Notes under the pieces: model-generated | Told to the model about the DNA's origin: nothing | Seen by the model: the letters and a program-made list of their open reading frames with translations, nothing else | Databases searched by the model: none | Made by a program: the position numbers and the translations under genes | From: Pempheris klunzingeri | Lineage: Eukaryota; Chordata; Actinopteri; Acropomatiformes; Pempheridae | Assembly: GCF_042242105.1 (NCBI RefSeq) | Contig: NC_092014.1 | Span: forward strand, 4,837,874-4,901,873 | Length of the DNA stretch: 64,000 nucleotides | Direction of reading: 5' to 3' | Part shown: positions 24,856-36,039 of the stretch, piece by piece | Position numbering within the stretch: the stretch's first letter is position 1 | How the letters are laid out: every line of letters starts with the position of its first letter

Positions 24856-24990
24856 GGGGGTATAGCTTGTTCTTAGAGCATTTCTCTGTCATTTCTACAC
24901 TTTGCAGAGTCATCCCGCGGGCCGGATTGGACCGTCCGTATGTTTGACACCCCTGATTTAGATCAAGAGGTCACGTCTGATCCCTTGAAC
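24856..24990 (+). pseudogene. tRNA-Cys pseudogene split by a hAT remnant
   Basis: A 5' half GGGGGTATAGC..TTAGAGCATTT (24856-24883) and a 3' half GATCAAGAGGTC.. (from about 24961) match the tRNA-Cys genes nearby, but are separated by about 70 bp of hAT end. D-arm and T-arm bases are altered and the CCCCC acceptor strand is lost. Confidence 0.7.
24885..24955 (-). mobile_element. short hAT terminal remnant inside a tRNA pseudogene
   Basis: It ends in 'gtatgtttgacacccctg', the reverse complement of the hAT terminal CAGGGGTGTCAAAC, preceded by 'gcgggccggatt', also characteristic of this hAT group. Only one end is left. Confidence 0.7.
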
Positions 24991-25195
24991 TAGACTGATT
25001 CAGTTTTGTATGAAAGCTCAGATCAAAAATACATATTCCAGCAATATGTAATCAAACTTCAGCAGAGAGGCCATTTGAGGAGGTCAGAGATTTTTTTGAT
25101 GTTTTTTTTTTTTTTTTATAGCTTGTGAAATGAACAGCTTGCCAAACTCAGTGGTTATTCTTTCACTTATTAATGGTGTGAAGACATGTGTGGGG

Positions 25196-25267
25196 GGGGG
25201 TATAGCTCAGTGGTAGAGCATTTGACTGCAGATCAAGAGGTCCCCAGTTCAAATCTGGGTGCCCCCT
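25196..25267 (+). tRNA. tRNA-Cys (anticodon GCA), copy 1
   Basis: A 72-nt cloverleaf. The acceptor stem GGGGGTA pairs with TGCCCCC (one T-G pair) and the discriminator is T. The anticodon stem TTTGA/TCAAG encloses loop CTGCAGA, with GCA at 25228-25230. The T-stem CCCAG/CTGGG is intact. Box A (TAGCTCAGTGG) and a box B (GTTCAAATC) are present. There is no intron. No run of four T follows within about 60 bp, so Pol III termination may be weak. Confidence 0.95.
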
Positions 25268-25548
25268 TGTTTGTGATGTGGCTTTGTCCTCATCACACAG
25301 TGACACCTGTGTTCCCAAAGAGGTGCTTTCTTTGCCAATCTATAGAGCAAAATTCCAATTAAATCAAACCCTGTCGATGTTTTTGTTAAGAGATGGAACC
25401 AGAAAAATCCGACAGCTTGCTGTTTTACCTTGCCTTGATATTAATAATGATCAGCAGCAGAACCACTTTGACCTTTTCTTCAAAGTGTAAACTCTCCCAG
25501 TGTTGAAGCATGTAGTTTGAACTGACAGGTGATGGTTTTCACACATGA

Positions 25549-25593
25549 GGGGGTACAACTCATTGTTAGAGCACTTGACTGCAGATGCCCCCT
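25549..25593 (+). pseudogene. tRNA-Cys pseudogene, internally deleted
   Basis: GGGGGTACAACTC.. reads to the anticodon loop CTGCAGAT and then jumps straight to GCCCCCT. About 27 nt covering the variable loop and T-arm are missing. Its upstream flank matches, in inverted orientation, the flank of the tRNA at 26933-27004. Confidence 0.85.
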
Positions 25594-26021
25594 ACCCTTG
25601 TGCTCTGGCCTCACCTATTATTACTGGTAGAGGATCACTTCAACCAGTTTCCTGGGCTGTTGATTGGAATGGGTCTTTGTCACTCCACAGATCTATTAGC
25701 TTTGTGTATTAATTTGTGTTTTTGTTAAACCCGTAGAGCTGGCATGTATGAATTTCCAGTGTCCAGATCATGCTGAAAGTATATACCTGTGTGGACCTGT
25801 GACATGTTTTCTTTTGCAATATGAAGATACAATAAATCTTTTATTGTCATCTTTGATATCTCATTTAGGCTGCTTTAAGTCAAACCTGATGTCTAGTTTT
25901 CATCCCCTCTGTACAAAAGCACCCTTATGTGACTAAAATAGAGGGAACTTATGACATTTCATCCAAACAATTCAGTAATATGAAAACTATATTTCAAAAA
26001 CATATGATACAATTGATGTGT

Positions 26022-26093
26022 GGGGGTATAGCTCAGTGGTAGAGCATTTGACTGCAGATCAAGAGGTCCCCAGTTCAACTCTGGGTGCCCCCT
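26022..26093 (+). tRNA. tRNA-Cys (anticodon GCA), copy 2
   Basis: 72 nt, identical to copy 1 except in the T-loop (TTCAACT instead of TTCAAAT). All stems pair, including T-stem CCCAG/CTGGG. It lies in the left arm of a roughly 310-bp inverted duplication whose right arm carries the copy at 26371-26442. Confidence 0.95.
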
Positions 26094-26370
26094 GGATTCA
26101 CTTATAGTTCCTGGTAGGAAATCACTTCGACTGGTTGCATAAGGTAGTTGAATGGAATGAGTATAAGAATGTTAACTTCCTATGATGTGCAGATGAAGGT
26201 TTTACAAACGGGGCATATGTAGAACGGAGAATCAGGGGTCAGAACCATGGGAAACCTACATTCAGAAATGAAAATTCACTTGTCCTGATAAGCAAATGCC
26301 AGATCTGAACACCTTGGATTGTATATAGAAATGAAATGATGCCAGTTTCTGTGTTGAAGACCAATCAAAA

Positions 26371-26442
26371 AGGGGGCATACAGAGTTGAACTGGGGACCT
26401 CTTGATCTGCAGTCAAATGCTCTACCACTGAGCTATACCCCC
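26371..26442 (-). tRNA. tRNA-Cys (GCA), copy 3, damaged T-stem
   Basis: Reverse-complement copy with intact acceptor, D and anticodon stems. The 3' side of the T-stem is CTGTA instead of CTGGG, giving two mismatches. A TTTTT Pol III terminator follows at once on the minus strand (26371-26367). It may be transcribed but folds less well; it is probably a decaying copy. Confidence 0.75.
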
Positions 26443-26932
26443 TCACATTGACATTAACAGTATATGTTTTTGAAATATTGTTTTCATGTTGCTGAATTGG
26501 TTGGATGAAATGTCATAAGAACCCTCTATTTTAGTCACATATGGATGCTTTTGTACAGAGGGGATGAGAACTAGACATCAGGTTTGACTTAAAACAGCCT
26601 AAATGTCAAAGATGACAATAAAAGGTCTATTGTATCTTCACATTACCAAAGAAAACATGTCACAGGTCCACACAGGTAAGCAAAACTTTAAGTCCATACG
26701 GGGTTGTGAATTAGACATTAAATTGGTTGGCTCACTGGGAGCAGATGCCTTTGTCTTCTAGCAGGAGGCCTACGTGCTGCCTGTGAATTCAGTTATATTG
26801 TTGAGAGATCCATTGAGCTGGAGGCCTGTGGGCGCAGCTTGCCCAGTCAGGCCAGTGCTAAACACATGAGTGAATGTGGCCATCAAAGCTGTCACTTCCT
26901 GACCAGCTTTCTAAAAAAGCACAACTCATTAC

Positions 26933-27004
26933 AGGGGGCACCCAGACTTGAACTGGGGACCTCTTGATCTGCAGTCAAATGCTCTACCACTGAGCTATAC
27001 CCCC
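26933..27004 (-). tRNA. tRNA-Cys (anticodon GCA), copy 4
   Basis: 72-nt complete cloverleaf on the minus strand: T-stem CCCAG/CTGGG with loop TTCAAGT, anticodon loop CTGCAGA. A TTTTTT run 15-20 nt downstream (26918-26913) is a good Pol III terminator. By structure plus terminator this is the best-supported gene of the cluster. Confidence 0.95.
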
Positions 27005-27130
27005 TCTATGAACAGGAAGATTAATGAAAACACACATCATTTCATTACAATAACCCAATTCAAACTACATGTTTCAACCCCAAGAGAGTTCACACTTTGA
27101 AATACAGGTCAGAATACGACACCACCATTA

Positions 27131-27194
27131 CAGGTGGCACTCTGATTTGAAATGGGGACCCCATGATCAGCAGTAAAATACTGAGCTATACCCT
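27131..27194 (-). pseudogene. degenerate tRNA-Cys pseudogene
   Basis: The minus strand keeps TATAGCTCAG and GGTCCCCATTTCAAATCAGA-like pieces. The anticodon arm is altered (TGCTGATCATGG), bases are missing, and the acceptor no longer pairs. Confidence 0.7.
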
Positions 27195-27519
27195 ATAATG
27201 GTTGTTGGTCAACAGCATTCTCCCCTTTGTCTGATACTGTATTAATAATCATTTGTGCAATGATTCAATGATTTGTACAATTCACTGAATCAACGCAAGG
27301 CAAAAAATTAAGCTGACTTAAAAACAGCTGACTTTTTCTGCTTTTATCTCTGAGAAAAATGATGCATCAATTATTGGGTTTTAATTAATTGCAATTTCAT
27401 GCTGTTTGGTGAAGAAAAAGTGAGCAATGGTCCACTTTGATTATAATTAAGTACTCCCCTCACAGATGCCATGCGAGGCTTCATGATGAGGAAAAGGTGA
27501 TCATTGCCACATTACTTGC

Positions 27520-27590
27520 AGGGGGCAACCAGAGCTGAACTGGTGACCTCTTGATCTGCAGTCAAATGCTCTGCCACTGAGCTATAGAGG
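27520..27590 (-). pseudogene. tRNA-Cys pseudogene with lost acceptor 5' strand
   Basis: The D-arm, anticodon arm (GCA) and T-arm (ACCAG/CTGGT) are kept. The 5' acceptor strand reads CCTCTATA instead of GGGGGTATA, so it cannot pair with TGCCCCC. It is probably non-functional. Confidence 0.75.
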
Positions 27591-27599
27591 ACAGCACAC

Positions 27600-29280
27600 T
27601 ACATCTGATTTAAAGTCATCCCGTATGATTTGATGGTAAACATCAGGCCAAAATAGTGGCAATGGAAATGGGATTTAAGGTGATGAAGGCAGACGTGGGT
27701 GAATGGAGATGACAGTGATGATGATGTTGATGTGGAGTCGCACTGCAGTCGGGTGCTGTGCGATAAAAGTGTCACTGCAGATGAAGACGATATTGTCGAG
27801 TCATGCTGTCATGTGTTTATCACTAACTGAGTCATGCTACTGTACAGGTCCATATTAGGTCACAACAACTGCGTCCGCTGTTGCCATGGCAATGAGGTCT
27901 TCCTGTTTTTCCCGTGGCCAAGATGTCCAATTCCCACATGACATGACAGGGAGAAACCGGACACACACACACAGAATATACCAGTGCTGCGTCACATTAA
28001 ATTAGGCACTGCACATGAAGTCTGTGTGAAACTTCATGACGACAAATAATTGTCATAAATCTTCTTGTATCAGTCTCATCCGCATTTCAGACCACAATAA
28101 GTCAGACAGATGACTTTCAAAGTAAAATACTTCACCTTCACCTTCACCTTATAAAAAAAAATGACACTTAATCAACTAATCACTTGAGCTGCACTTGTAT
28201 AGACTGCTGAGTATTTTGATTTATGACAAAACATCATGTTTTCATCTTCATGTGTAAAGTAACTAGTAACTAAAACTGTCAAATAAATAATGGAGTAAAA
28301 GGTAGAATATTCCCCTCTGAAATACAGTGGGGTAGAAGTGCAAAATGGCAAGAAAAGAAAAGACAAGTACCTCAAATTTGTACTCAAGTATAGAACCTGA
28401 ATGTATTTGAATCATCAATCAATGGTGAATCTAAAAATGTGCGGCTTAAATCATGTACAGCATCCTAACCCTGACAGACTGGTTGTCCCGTAAGCCTGGT
28501 GACTGGCTGGTGACTGTCTGGATGTGGGGGTGTATCTGAAAAGCAGCGTGTTCTCCCTTTCGTGTAAAAAATACTAGGCGGCTCTCAGTGTTTCACACTC
28601 CTGAACCTGGTGACAGCCATGTTCCACAGCTGCTGCATGCTCGCTGCCTCATTGTGCTGTTTGTATATTTAGCTGCTCCGTTCCACTTCCTCTCCAGTTG
28701 ACGGTGGGAAAACACAAAACAATACAGCCGTGATTCAGCCCCCCCACCGCCCCCCACCCCCTTCTTCTCTCTTCCTCTCAGCATCCTCCCCCTCCTCCCC
28801 TTTTCCTCCCTCACACCTTCCCTTGACTCAGTGCTCCCTCGCTCGCTTTCCATCTCATCAAAGCGTTCCTTGAGAAAGAAACTGTGAAGTGATTCACAGA
28901 GCCACAGCAATGCCAATCGGCAGCCATGTTTTTCCGGATCACACTTACTATTGGAGTAACACCAGTTCAAATACAATATGACGGCCGAAAATGGAATAAA
29001 AGCCTGTAAAATCTAAATCAAGACCTCGGAGGGAAATGCCACAACTTGTTACTCATACACACATTTTGCCGGAGTTTCTTGCTTGTACTCTTCTATTCTT
29101 GGTTCCATTGAAACTTTTCCATTGTTTACTTAAGGGAGCAGAACAACTGCTTTTTGCACTGGTTGTAGTAGCCAGTGGATTCCTAAGGAAGAGGCTTAGG
29201 GCCAAGTGTGAAAACATTTTGCAAGAATAACTTTGAAGTCAAAATTGAAGTCAGAATTCTGAGATTATAGTCAGAGCTCA
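27600..29280. other. non-coding stretch, no gene seen
   Basis: Contains a minus-strand copy of repeat family A at about 28240-28410 and a C-rich polypyrimidine block at 28739-28830. A 127-codon minus-strand frame there (28593-28976) is low complexity where it crosses the block and shows no family resemblance. Confidence 0.5.
28240..28410 (-). repeat. dispersed teleost repeat, family A (minus)
   Basis: 'gtaactagtaactaaaactg', 'aataaataatggagtaaaag' and 'caagtacctcaaatttgtac' match the same common fish repeat as 2191-2320 and 53785-53890. Confidence 0.6.
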
Positions 29281-29289
29281 AAACAGCTT

Positions 29290-29605
29290 TTGTGTCCAAA
29301 ATCATTCATTCATTCACTACATCCTACTCACCTCCAAGGGAGTTTAATGTAGAGGACTATATAGTGAGCTCATCCAAAAAATCAATAAATACTTTCAGAC
29401 ACATTATCACTGCGCCATTAGACATCTCCGTCTTTTCCTGCGCAGTGCATGATGGCACATCATGGTACATTGTGGGATACTTTGAGTCCGCAATAATTCT
29501 CACTATACACTCAGACAGCGGTACAAAATACCAAACTCACTATATATCAGTATTTAGTGGTGATTTTGGACACAGTCATAACTTTTCAAATGGTTCATAT
29601 ACTTG
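29290..29605 (+). repeat. probable non-autonomous DNA element fragment
   Basis: 'aggactatatagtgagctca', 'cattgtgggatactttgag' and 'tatttagtggtgattttgga' resemble a fish repeat built around 'cactatatagtg' and 'atttagtgg...gattttggacac'. Its 105-codon open frame is not protein-like. Confidence 0.4.
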
Positions 29606-29977
29606 GTGATGCACGTGCTCAGATCCCTGACTGATGCTGGATCAGTACGTTTTTGAGATCTCTTAACATCACACATCCTCTCCAGGACGATTAAACCCCT
29701 GCCATTGATCTAAGTTTACCCAACTTACACTTAAATGACTCTGTGCCATATATTCATGGAACACATTATTTATACATATGTCATTATTGATGGCTTGTCT
29801 AAATAAATCAGTCAGTCAGTTTCGTACTTTGCTAATATGATAGTGATGGAGTTTCTGCTTCCCTACAGCTGCACGAGTAGACAATGCAGAAGGAAATTGT
29901 GTTTTCATTGCCCAGCTATTCATTTCATCATACAATTAGATTTTCTTCATGAATTTATTACCCTTTCACTGTAAAGG

Positions 29978-30060
29978 CCAGCTGTATCTCAGACACCGCC
30001 TATTCAGTGTTTGTGTCTCCAAACACTGAATCGGCGGGGGTGTCTGCATTTTGCAGCTGG
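29978..30060 (+). ncRNA. pre-miRNA-like hairpin (unidentified)
   Basis: From the loop outward: an 8-nt loop (30013-30020); an 11-bp perfect stem (30002-30012 with 30021-30031); one T/C mismatch; CCGCC with GGCGG; a 3-G bulge; CAGACA with TGTCTG; a 5x7 internal loop; and CCAGCTG with CAGCTGG. About 29 base pairs in 83 nt is the size and shape of a microRNA precursor. I do not recognise either arm as a known miRNA; a MITE fragment or chance structure is possible. Confidence 0.35.
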
Positions 30061-30216
30061 TAGTGGTCAAAGAATTTCATTAGTCTGACTTTCAGTGAGA
30101 AATGTGTAGTGTCTTGTAGTCGTCTAAATGCTTTTTCAGATTCCCAACAAGAATTAACTGAATATGTGTATTTTATTATTTTATTTGAAAGATGCTTAAT
30201 TTTGGCCTAAATGTAT

Positions 30217-30248
<32 letters not shown>

Positions 30249-33200
30249 CTCATAGCTTTGAAACTAAAAGAAGCGTCAAAGTAATGAGAGATAAATGCAG
30301 TACTGTGTGTGAATGGATTTCACAGGTCACACTCAGTTTTGGACAATCAAGTGCTTATGCTCTTACTTCACGGTATTTGGACTGATAAGTCAGTGAAATC
30401 TGCCTCGTTTAAGATGATAATAGTGTGACAGCTGGTCTGTACATATTCAGTGTAACAACTTGGCAGCCACAGCGCTGCTTTACCTTCAGATGTTTGGTGA
30501 CGGGGCTCACAGCCCATTCATGAAAGCCAGAAGAAAATGGACTTAAAGTGTAAAAAGATGTTTCAGGGTGCTGTTCCTCCTGCAGTTTACTGTCACATGC
30601 AAGCCACAGCTGGCCTGGCTCTGTCCAAAGGTGATCCATGTGTTATTTTTACACTTTAGTTTTTGCACTGGTTAAATGTACGATGTGTAATGTGTAGACA
30701 GACAGACAAACGTGAAAACAACAGAAAACACGCATCCACTTGTCAGAGTTATGGGTTTAGAGTTAGAAAGACTGTATGGTGGAACATACTGCATTGAGAT
30801 TGATATACAGCAACAACATCTTTATGCATCAGTCAGTCATTTAGCTCTTTTTGTTTAGTGTAAGTTATAATAAGTATTGTTCACCTCTAGAAGAACAGCT
30901 AGATGTCAATAAAAACTATTAGTGCATGAGAATCTTTCACTGGATTTCATTTGTTTAGATCTAATATAAGATATTAGAGATATGCAATCTGCCTTCTTTT
31001 GTGTTGACATGATCACTTAGTGCAGGGCGTATTGTCCAGATGTTTTTGTCTACCATGACATCCCTGGCCTCCAGCGTTACACATGGCTGTGTAAATTCAA
31101 AAATGATAATCGTTTCCCTGCCAGTGGGGTTGGTAGAGTGTAAATAAACCTAGCAGCTAAAACCGAAGCTAAACTGCCAATGATCCAGTGGGATTTATCA
31201 GGGATAATCTTTGCTAGAAGATCCACTACAGACCTAATATGCCCTGATTTTGACAGACAGGCTAGACAGCAGCAGAACGAGCAGCAGAGGTCCCGTGTTG
31301 AGCCCGTGACCTGAGGTTGAACTCTGGTGGGAGTACAGCGGCTGTTTGCCTCATCCTGCAACTGGCTGCGGTGACAGAGGAAGTTGGCAAGAGGAGAGGA
31401 GGAAAGAAATTCACTCTATTAATTAGATCAGGATATTGGACAGGAAGTTAATTAACACGCTCACACACATGCCCAGTGAGGTTTAAAAAAAAGGGAGTAG
31501 TGAAGAGGAGAGGAGGTGAAAAGAGAGGAGACAAAATCAAATAAGTGGAATGAAAATGATTGGACAGACGCCTTCAAAGGAACTAAAACAGATCTGACAG
31601 TCTGACTTGAACTAACCCAATATAAGCTGCTCTTAACTAAATGTGGCTGTCTGAACTGTGATTACTTTTGTATTGGTTGTCTGGTAATAGCAAAAATGTG
31701 ACTTTGTGGCATTAAATTAATTGTAGCTTTTGAAATTAGGTGACACTGATACACATATAAAGAATATACAGGCCGGGGTACATTTGTAGAAGCATCTTTT
31801 CCTGCCTGTTTCAGCCCTGCATCCAGAATAAAACAACAATTTTCTCTCCCAAAAACCTTTTCAATATTTTGGGGTAAAAGGAGCTTTTCCAAACCAATGA
31901 TGTAAGCTTGTTCAGCGAGGGGTAGAGGCTATGTGATATAAGACCATTAGTCTAAATTTCTCTGTGACTGTTAAATTCAAATGCCAATATAAACAGATAC
32001 ACACCAGACTCTTTGATTTTAACAGATGTTGTGACCATGGAATAATAATTTGGTCAGCTGTCTGGTCCACTCCTGCCAGATGTGGGCATCAATTCCAACA
32101 GTTTAATGTAGATGTAGTCTAAATCAGTGAATGCTGGGCTTAATATTCACCCAGATACATTAAAAGAGATCCTAATACATATACAGTCACTTCCATAGTT
32201 CTTAGTCTTTTGAGAACCAGTTGTAGCTTTAATTAGGAAACGAATAACTTTAAACGAGGAATTCTGACTTTAAACTGAGGCAGTGGTTTTGTTCATGTAT
32301 CCTTGATATTAAGCAGCAACTATTTCACATGGGTAGACTTGCAGCTGTTCAAAGAATGATCTCCCCTTCTCATATTGAGGCCTTCAAAGAATCAGAGATT
32401 GGAGAATCGGTTTTACATAATCCTGTGTTGGAGAGCCTCCTACATGATGATCACCTGTAGGTAAACTCCAGTAGGTTTGAATTGTCATCATGGCCAGCTG
32501 TCAGCTGCCTTTTCATGGGATTTAATGACTCTGTAAACATAAATGTACACAAAACAATTCGATACGTAGACAAATTCAAATATACAGAATTTGATAATGT
32601 AAGAAATTAGATTAAATACACAGGGTTAATAATATATGTCTGTCTTACAATACACTGTGATGGCACATTATGCCAAAGGTGCAGAAATAGCAAGTGCATT
32701 TATCAATCTATACAAAAGGAAAACTGGCCATCTCTTGTACTCTTATGGTCACTGGAATAAAACCAAACTGGCTTCTATTTGTTTTAAATGCAGACGATCT
32801 GTTTGCATTCCTTTCCCGTGGGTCGCTCTGTAGGGCACTGACAAAAGGCTTTTTGGCTCACTGATGAAGGCTGAAGTCTTTTCTTCTGTTGTTTACATCA
32901 AAACTTTTACATGACCTTTCCAAAGTCTGCTAACAACGTAAGCACAATCCCAGTAAACATTACCTAGCATAACATCCAACACTGCTCCAACGTGAAGAGA
33001 GGAAGCCTACTTGAACAGCGCATGGCGTTGAAATGAAATCTGATAGAATAATGCATAAATAATGTCATTTGGCCAGAACAGAGTTGAGTGAACAACGGTG
33101 CTTTGATTCAACCTTGAATGACGCAAGCCCACGTTTATCTTACGTGGATAAGTAGTCATCTGTATCTCCAAGAATATACAGAACATATCTACATTCAAGT

Positions 33201-33541
33201 CATGTTTTGTCAAATGAGTATGAGCCTCAGTCTGTGGAGGGAAATTACATCTGCAAACGCAAAACAAAGTCTATTCTTAAATTAATTAATATTATGATTA
33301 ATGCATGATGTTTTGCTTTGGATCTGGCTGGTGTTGGTCATGTCCTTTTTCATGATGTCTCAGTTCTCTTAACGAGGAAACACTCGTACCTGATGAAAAC
33401 TTAGTTGGCTCTGTGCTTCCCATGACTTTGCAATGGCACAAAAATAGAGTCTCTGATATCACACACCTGTGACTTCCAGTGTCACAGACAGCTGTGTAAG
33501 CTGCAGAGTTGCTCTACATTATATCACCTGTTAAAGCACAC

Positions 33542-33577
<36 letters not shown>

Positions 33578-33861
33578 TAGTACATTGCCTTCCTCTCAGA
33601 CGTACCGGGAATTCCATGTTGGACATCGAGGACTGAAAGCAAGCAACACCATAAACCTGATACCCTTTCAAGTTGTCTCTCTCACACTCACCCACACACA
33701 CCCACACACACACACACACACACACTGTACATGTACACCATGCTCATTAGTGAGATGAGAGGTCGCACTTCATCCTGTCAGTGACAGCAGTGTGTCCTCT
33801 CGGTCTATCACTCTGTACTCTGTGCATGAAGGTAAAAGGTCAGCGTTTACATCGGTACATG

Positions 33862-33904
<43 letters not shown>

Positions 33905-33950
33905 TCCAGGAATAGCAGCACAGGGATGCCTGCTTCCTCTGTCTTCCCTC
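30061..33950. other. non-coding stretch, no gene seen
   Basis: Holds a pure (CAG)10 at 30217-30246 and CA/GT tracts at 33543-33574, 33703-33725 and 33866-33903. No coding exon could be supported before 33956. Confidence 0.5.
30217..30246 (+). repeat. (CAG)10 triplet repeat
   Basis: Ten perfect CAG units in non-coding context. Confidence 0.95.
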
Positions 33951-33955
33951 TGCAG

Positions 33956-34085
33956 GGAGGAAGAATCTACCGTGACCCCCGGCTTCCACAGAGCCCCATC
34001 CAAGCCGTGACCCTGAAACAAAACACTGAGCTTACTGGAAAACAGTTGCAGTCTACTTTGGAGATGTTAGCAGATTTGCTCTCTG
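33956..34085 (+). CDS. candidate exon A of an unrecognised protein
   Basis: A polypyrimidine tract and CAG acceptor (to 33955) precede it, and a GTCAGT donor follows at 34086. It encodes 43 codons plus one base ('GGRIYRDPRLPQSPIQ...TGKQLQSTLEMLADLLS'). An in-frame ATG at 33926, just before the acceptor, gives an alternative first exon. It joins in phase to exon B (35385-35573) when the ATAG acceptor there is used. Composition looks coding, not repeat-derived. I do not recognise the protein and found no certain upstream exon. Confidence 0.35.
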
Positions 34086-34099
34086 GTCAGTGATTTTTA

Positions 34100-35380
34100 C
34101 AGTTTAAGACAAAACATATTAATGAGACACTTTTTCACATGAGACTAAACTCTATGAGCCGGCAAAGGAGATATATAAAGACACCAAACACATGACAGAT
34201 GCTTAGATTTTGTGTGCCTGAGGTCAGATGTGTGTAAAACATGATTTTACTTTCACCATACAGATGAATGTGGATACAGACGCTTGTCACCCACGGGAGA
34301 GTTGTTTTTACATTCATTTGCTCATTTTATAAGCAATATTTTACTGTCCTTTGAGTTGTCATGGATAAAATGCACTACAGAACCCTCTGAACCCCTCAAG
34401 CACTTCTTGAAAGTCTAATAATACCATCAATGCTTTTAGTCATTCCAAGCATTGGTGCATTATCTGGCCATCTCAGCACGACGACTGTAGTTTGCTTTCA
34501 TCATACAACATATAATTTGCAATCCAAATGATTTCTGAGCACATGCAACATGTAGTTGTGTCAAGAGCAGCAGCAGTGGCGGTAATTGCAGTGCGAGGTG
34601 TCTCTGTTTGCATTTTCAGACTGTACGTTCTCTCTGCAACTCTCTCTGAAGCATGACATCTGCTTTTGAGCTTCGTGGCTTGTTTAACAGGTCGTGTTAA
34701 ACATGTTGCTGTGGGGTGTCTTTAATGGTGTTTAAAACATCCAACTCTATCTACACTACTTTTTATATTGTTTCTGTGAGGCACTTGGAAGTGTTTGAGG
34801 TTTGAAAGGCAACATCATTTTCACGTGTGACGGGAGGAGAGTTCAGTGATTGAAGAAAAGAGACGTCTTGGGATTGTCCTCTTTGTTTTGGTCTGTTTGC
34901 CGACCCTTGCCCTTCAGTCCAAACAATAATCCAAACAGATTACGACAAACTCTGCTGTGTCTTTTTTTTGGAAAACTATTTGCCTGAAGTCTGATTCAGA
35001 ACCTATAAAAAGTTTTTTAGTAATGCACTTTCTGTGTTTTACCTTGAAAGTTCTTAACATTCCTTTTTTTTAATATATATTTTGAAACAGCAAAGACTGC
35101 TGTTGTCTTTGTGGTACAGTGAACATTGTGTTCAAGGTGTTGTGTTCCTTGATTCAAACAGAGTTTGCTGTCAAGGAATGTTGGTCAACATACAGACTAA
35201 CTCAACCAAAGCTATATTTGTAATGTTTTCTGCTTATGCGAAAGGTTAGTTCATTAGTCTGTACATTATTTAGTGAAATAAACCTTTATTTCACATTATG
35301 ATCAATCAAGAAACAACACTTCATTTCACCTGTAAAAAAATACAAATTATAAGTCCTCATATGACATTTTTTTGTTGCAG
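34100..35380. other. putative intron or intergenic DNA between exons A and B
   Basis: AT-rich sequence without supported features. Confidence 0.4.
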
Positions 35381-35384
35381 ATAG

Positions 35385-35573
35385 GGCCTGATAATCTATA
35401 TCCAATCCCTGTCACGGCTCCAAACTTTCCCTTTAAGAGCACCCATGGGCGCTCAGGTCTCCTTGCTCCTAATAAGGAGGTGGTAAACCCTGCCTTCAAG
35501 AGGAGAGGAACGGGGCCCTGGCACACGTTTGAGGACCACAGTCAAGTCAGCGATATGACAATTTCGACTTCCA
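35385..35573 (+). CDS. candidate exon B of an unrecognised protein
   Basis: Acceptor TTGCAGATAG; the second AG (35383-35384) keeps the frame with exon A, whereas the first AG (35379-35380) does not. The donor A/GTAAGG is good. It encodes 63 residues including 'YPIPVTAPNFPFKSTHGRSG' and 'AFKRRGTGPWHTFEDHS', a non-repetitive, Pro- and basic-rich sequence reminiscent in style of small axonemal or ciliary proteins. That is an impression, not a match. It ends in phase 1. Confidence 0.4.
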
Positions 35574-36039
35574 GTAAGGAACTTTCAAAATAAAGCTTTT
35601 AATTACTTCTGTGCTACACGGTCAATGTCAATGTCACGACGGGCACATGCAAAATATTACAGAACTATTATGAGAGAAAATTATTATTGCTACATCTGAG
35701 AAGCTGAAGTTTATTAGCTTTTTCTGTCTGACTTTTGATTTCTAACTGTGGAATTTTCACCTCTTGCATCAGGGCTGCAAAAATATCCAAAGTTAATCTT
35801 AATTCAAAATAGAATTAGACTGTTTCATATTATTATTATTTAACATTTCTGTTTGATGTAACATATCTTTTCAGTCAGATTCAGTTATTCAATTTTTGAC
35901 TTTGAATTTTGTCAGCCATACCTCGTACACTCATTCTCATTATGTGAACCGTCACAGATCATGAAGTCTTCTTGGAAATTTCATTCTAAACTCTTATTTT
36001 GAAAGAACAAACGCATAGTTTCCGGTGTGATTTGGCTTT

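Larger units (their letters stand above)
25784..26677. repeat. large inverted duplication containing two tRNA-Cys copies
   Basis: The left arm (about 25784-26093) and right arm (about 26371-26677) are reverse complements with scattered differences: 'acctgtgtggacctgtgaca', 'gtacaaaagcaccctt'/'atccttttgtac'-type words, 'atttcatccaaacaattcag' and the tRNA itself. The spacer is 277 bp. Further out, 25478-25548 matches 27005-27106 in inverted order, so the symmetry extends to the tRNA at 26933 and the pseudogene at 25549. Confidence 0.85.

Noticed and set aside
28593-28976. 127-codon minus-strand frame
   Set aside because: Low complexity over a C-rich block; no family resemblance.
33543-33903. 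Regularly spaced CA/GT tracts as a possible CRISPR-like array
   Set aside because: Simple dinucleotide repeats of variable length with unrelated intervals; the genome is vertebrate.
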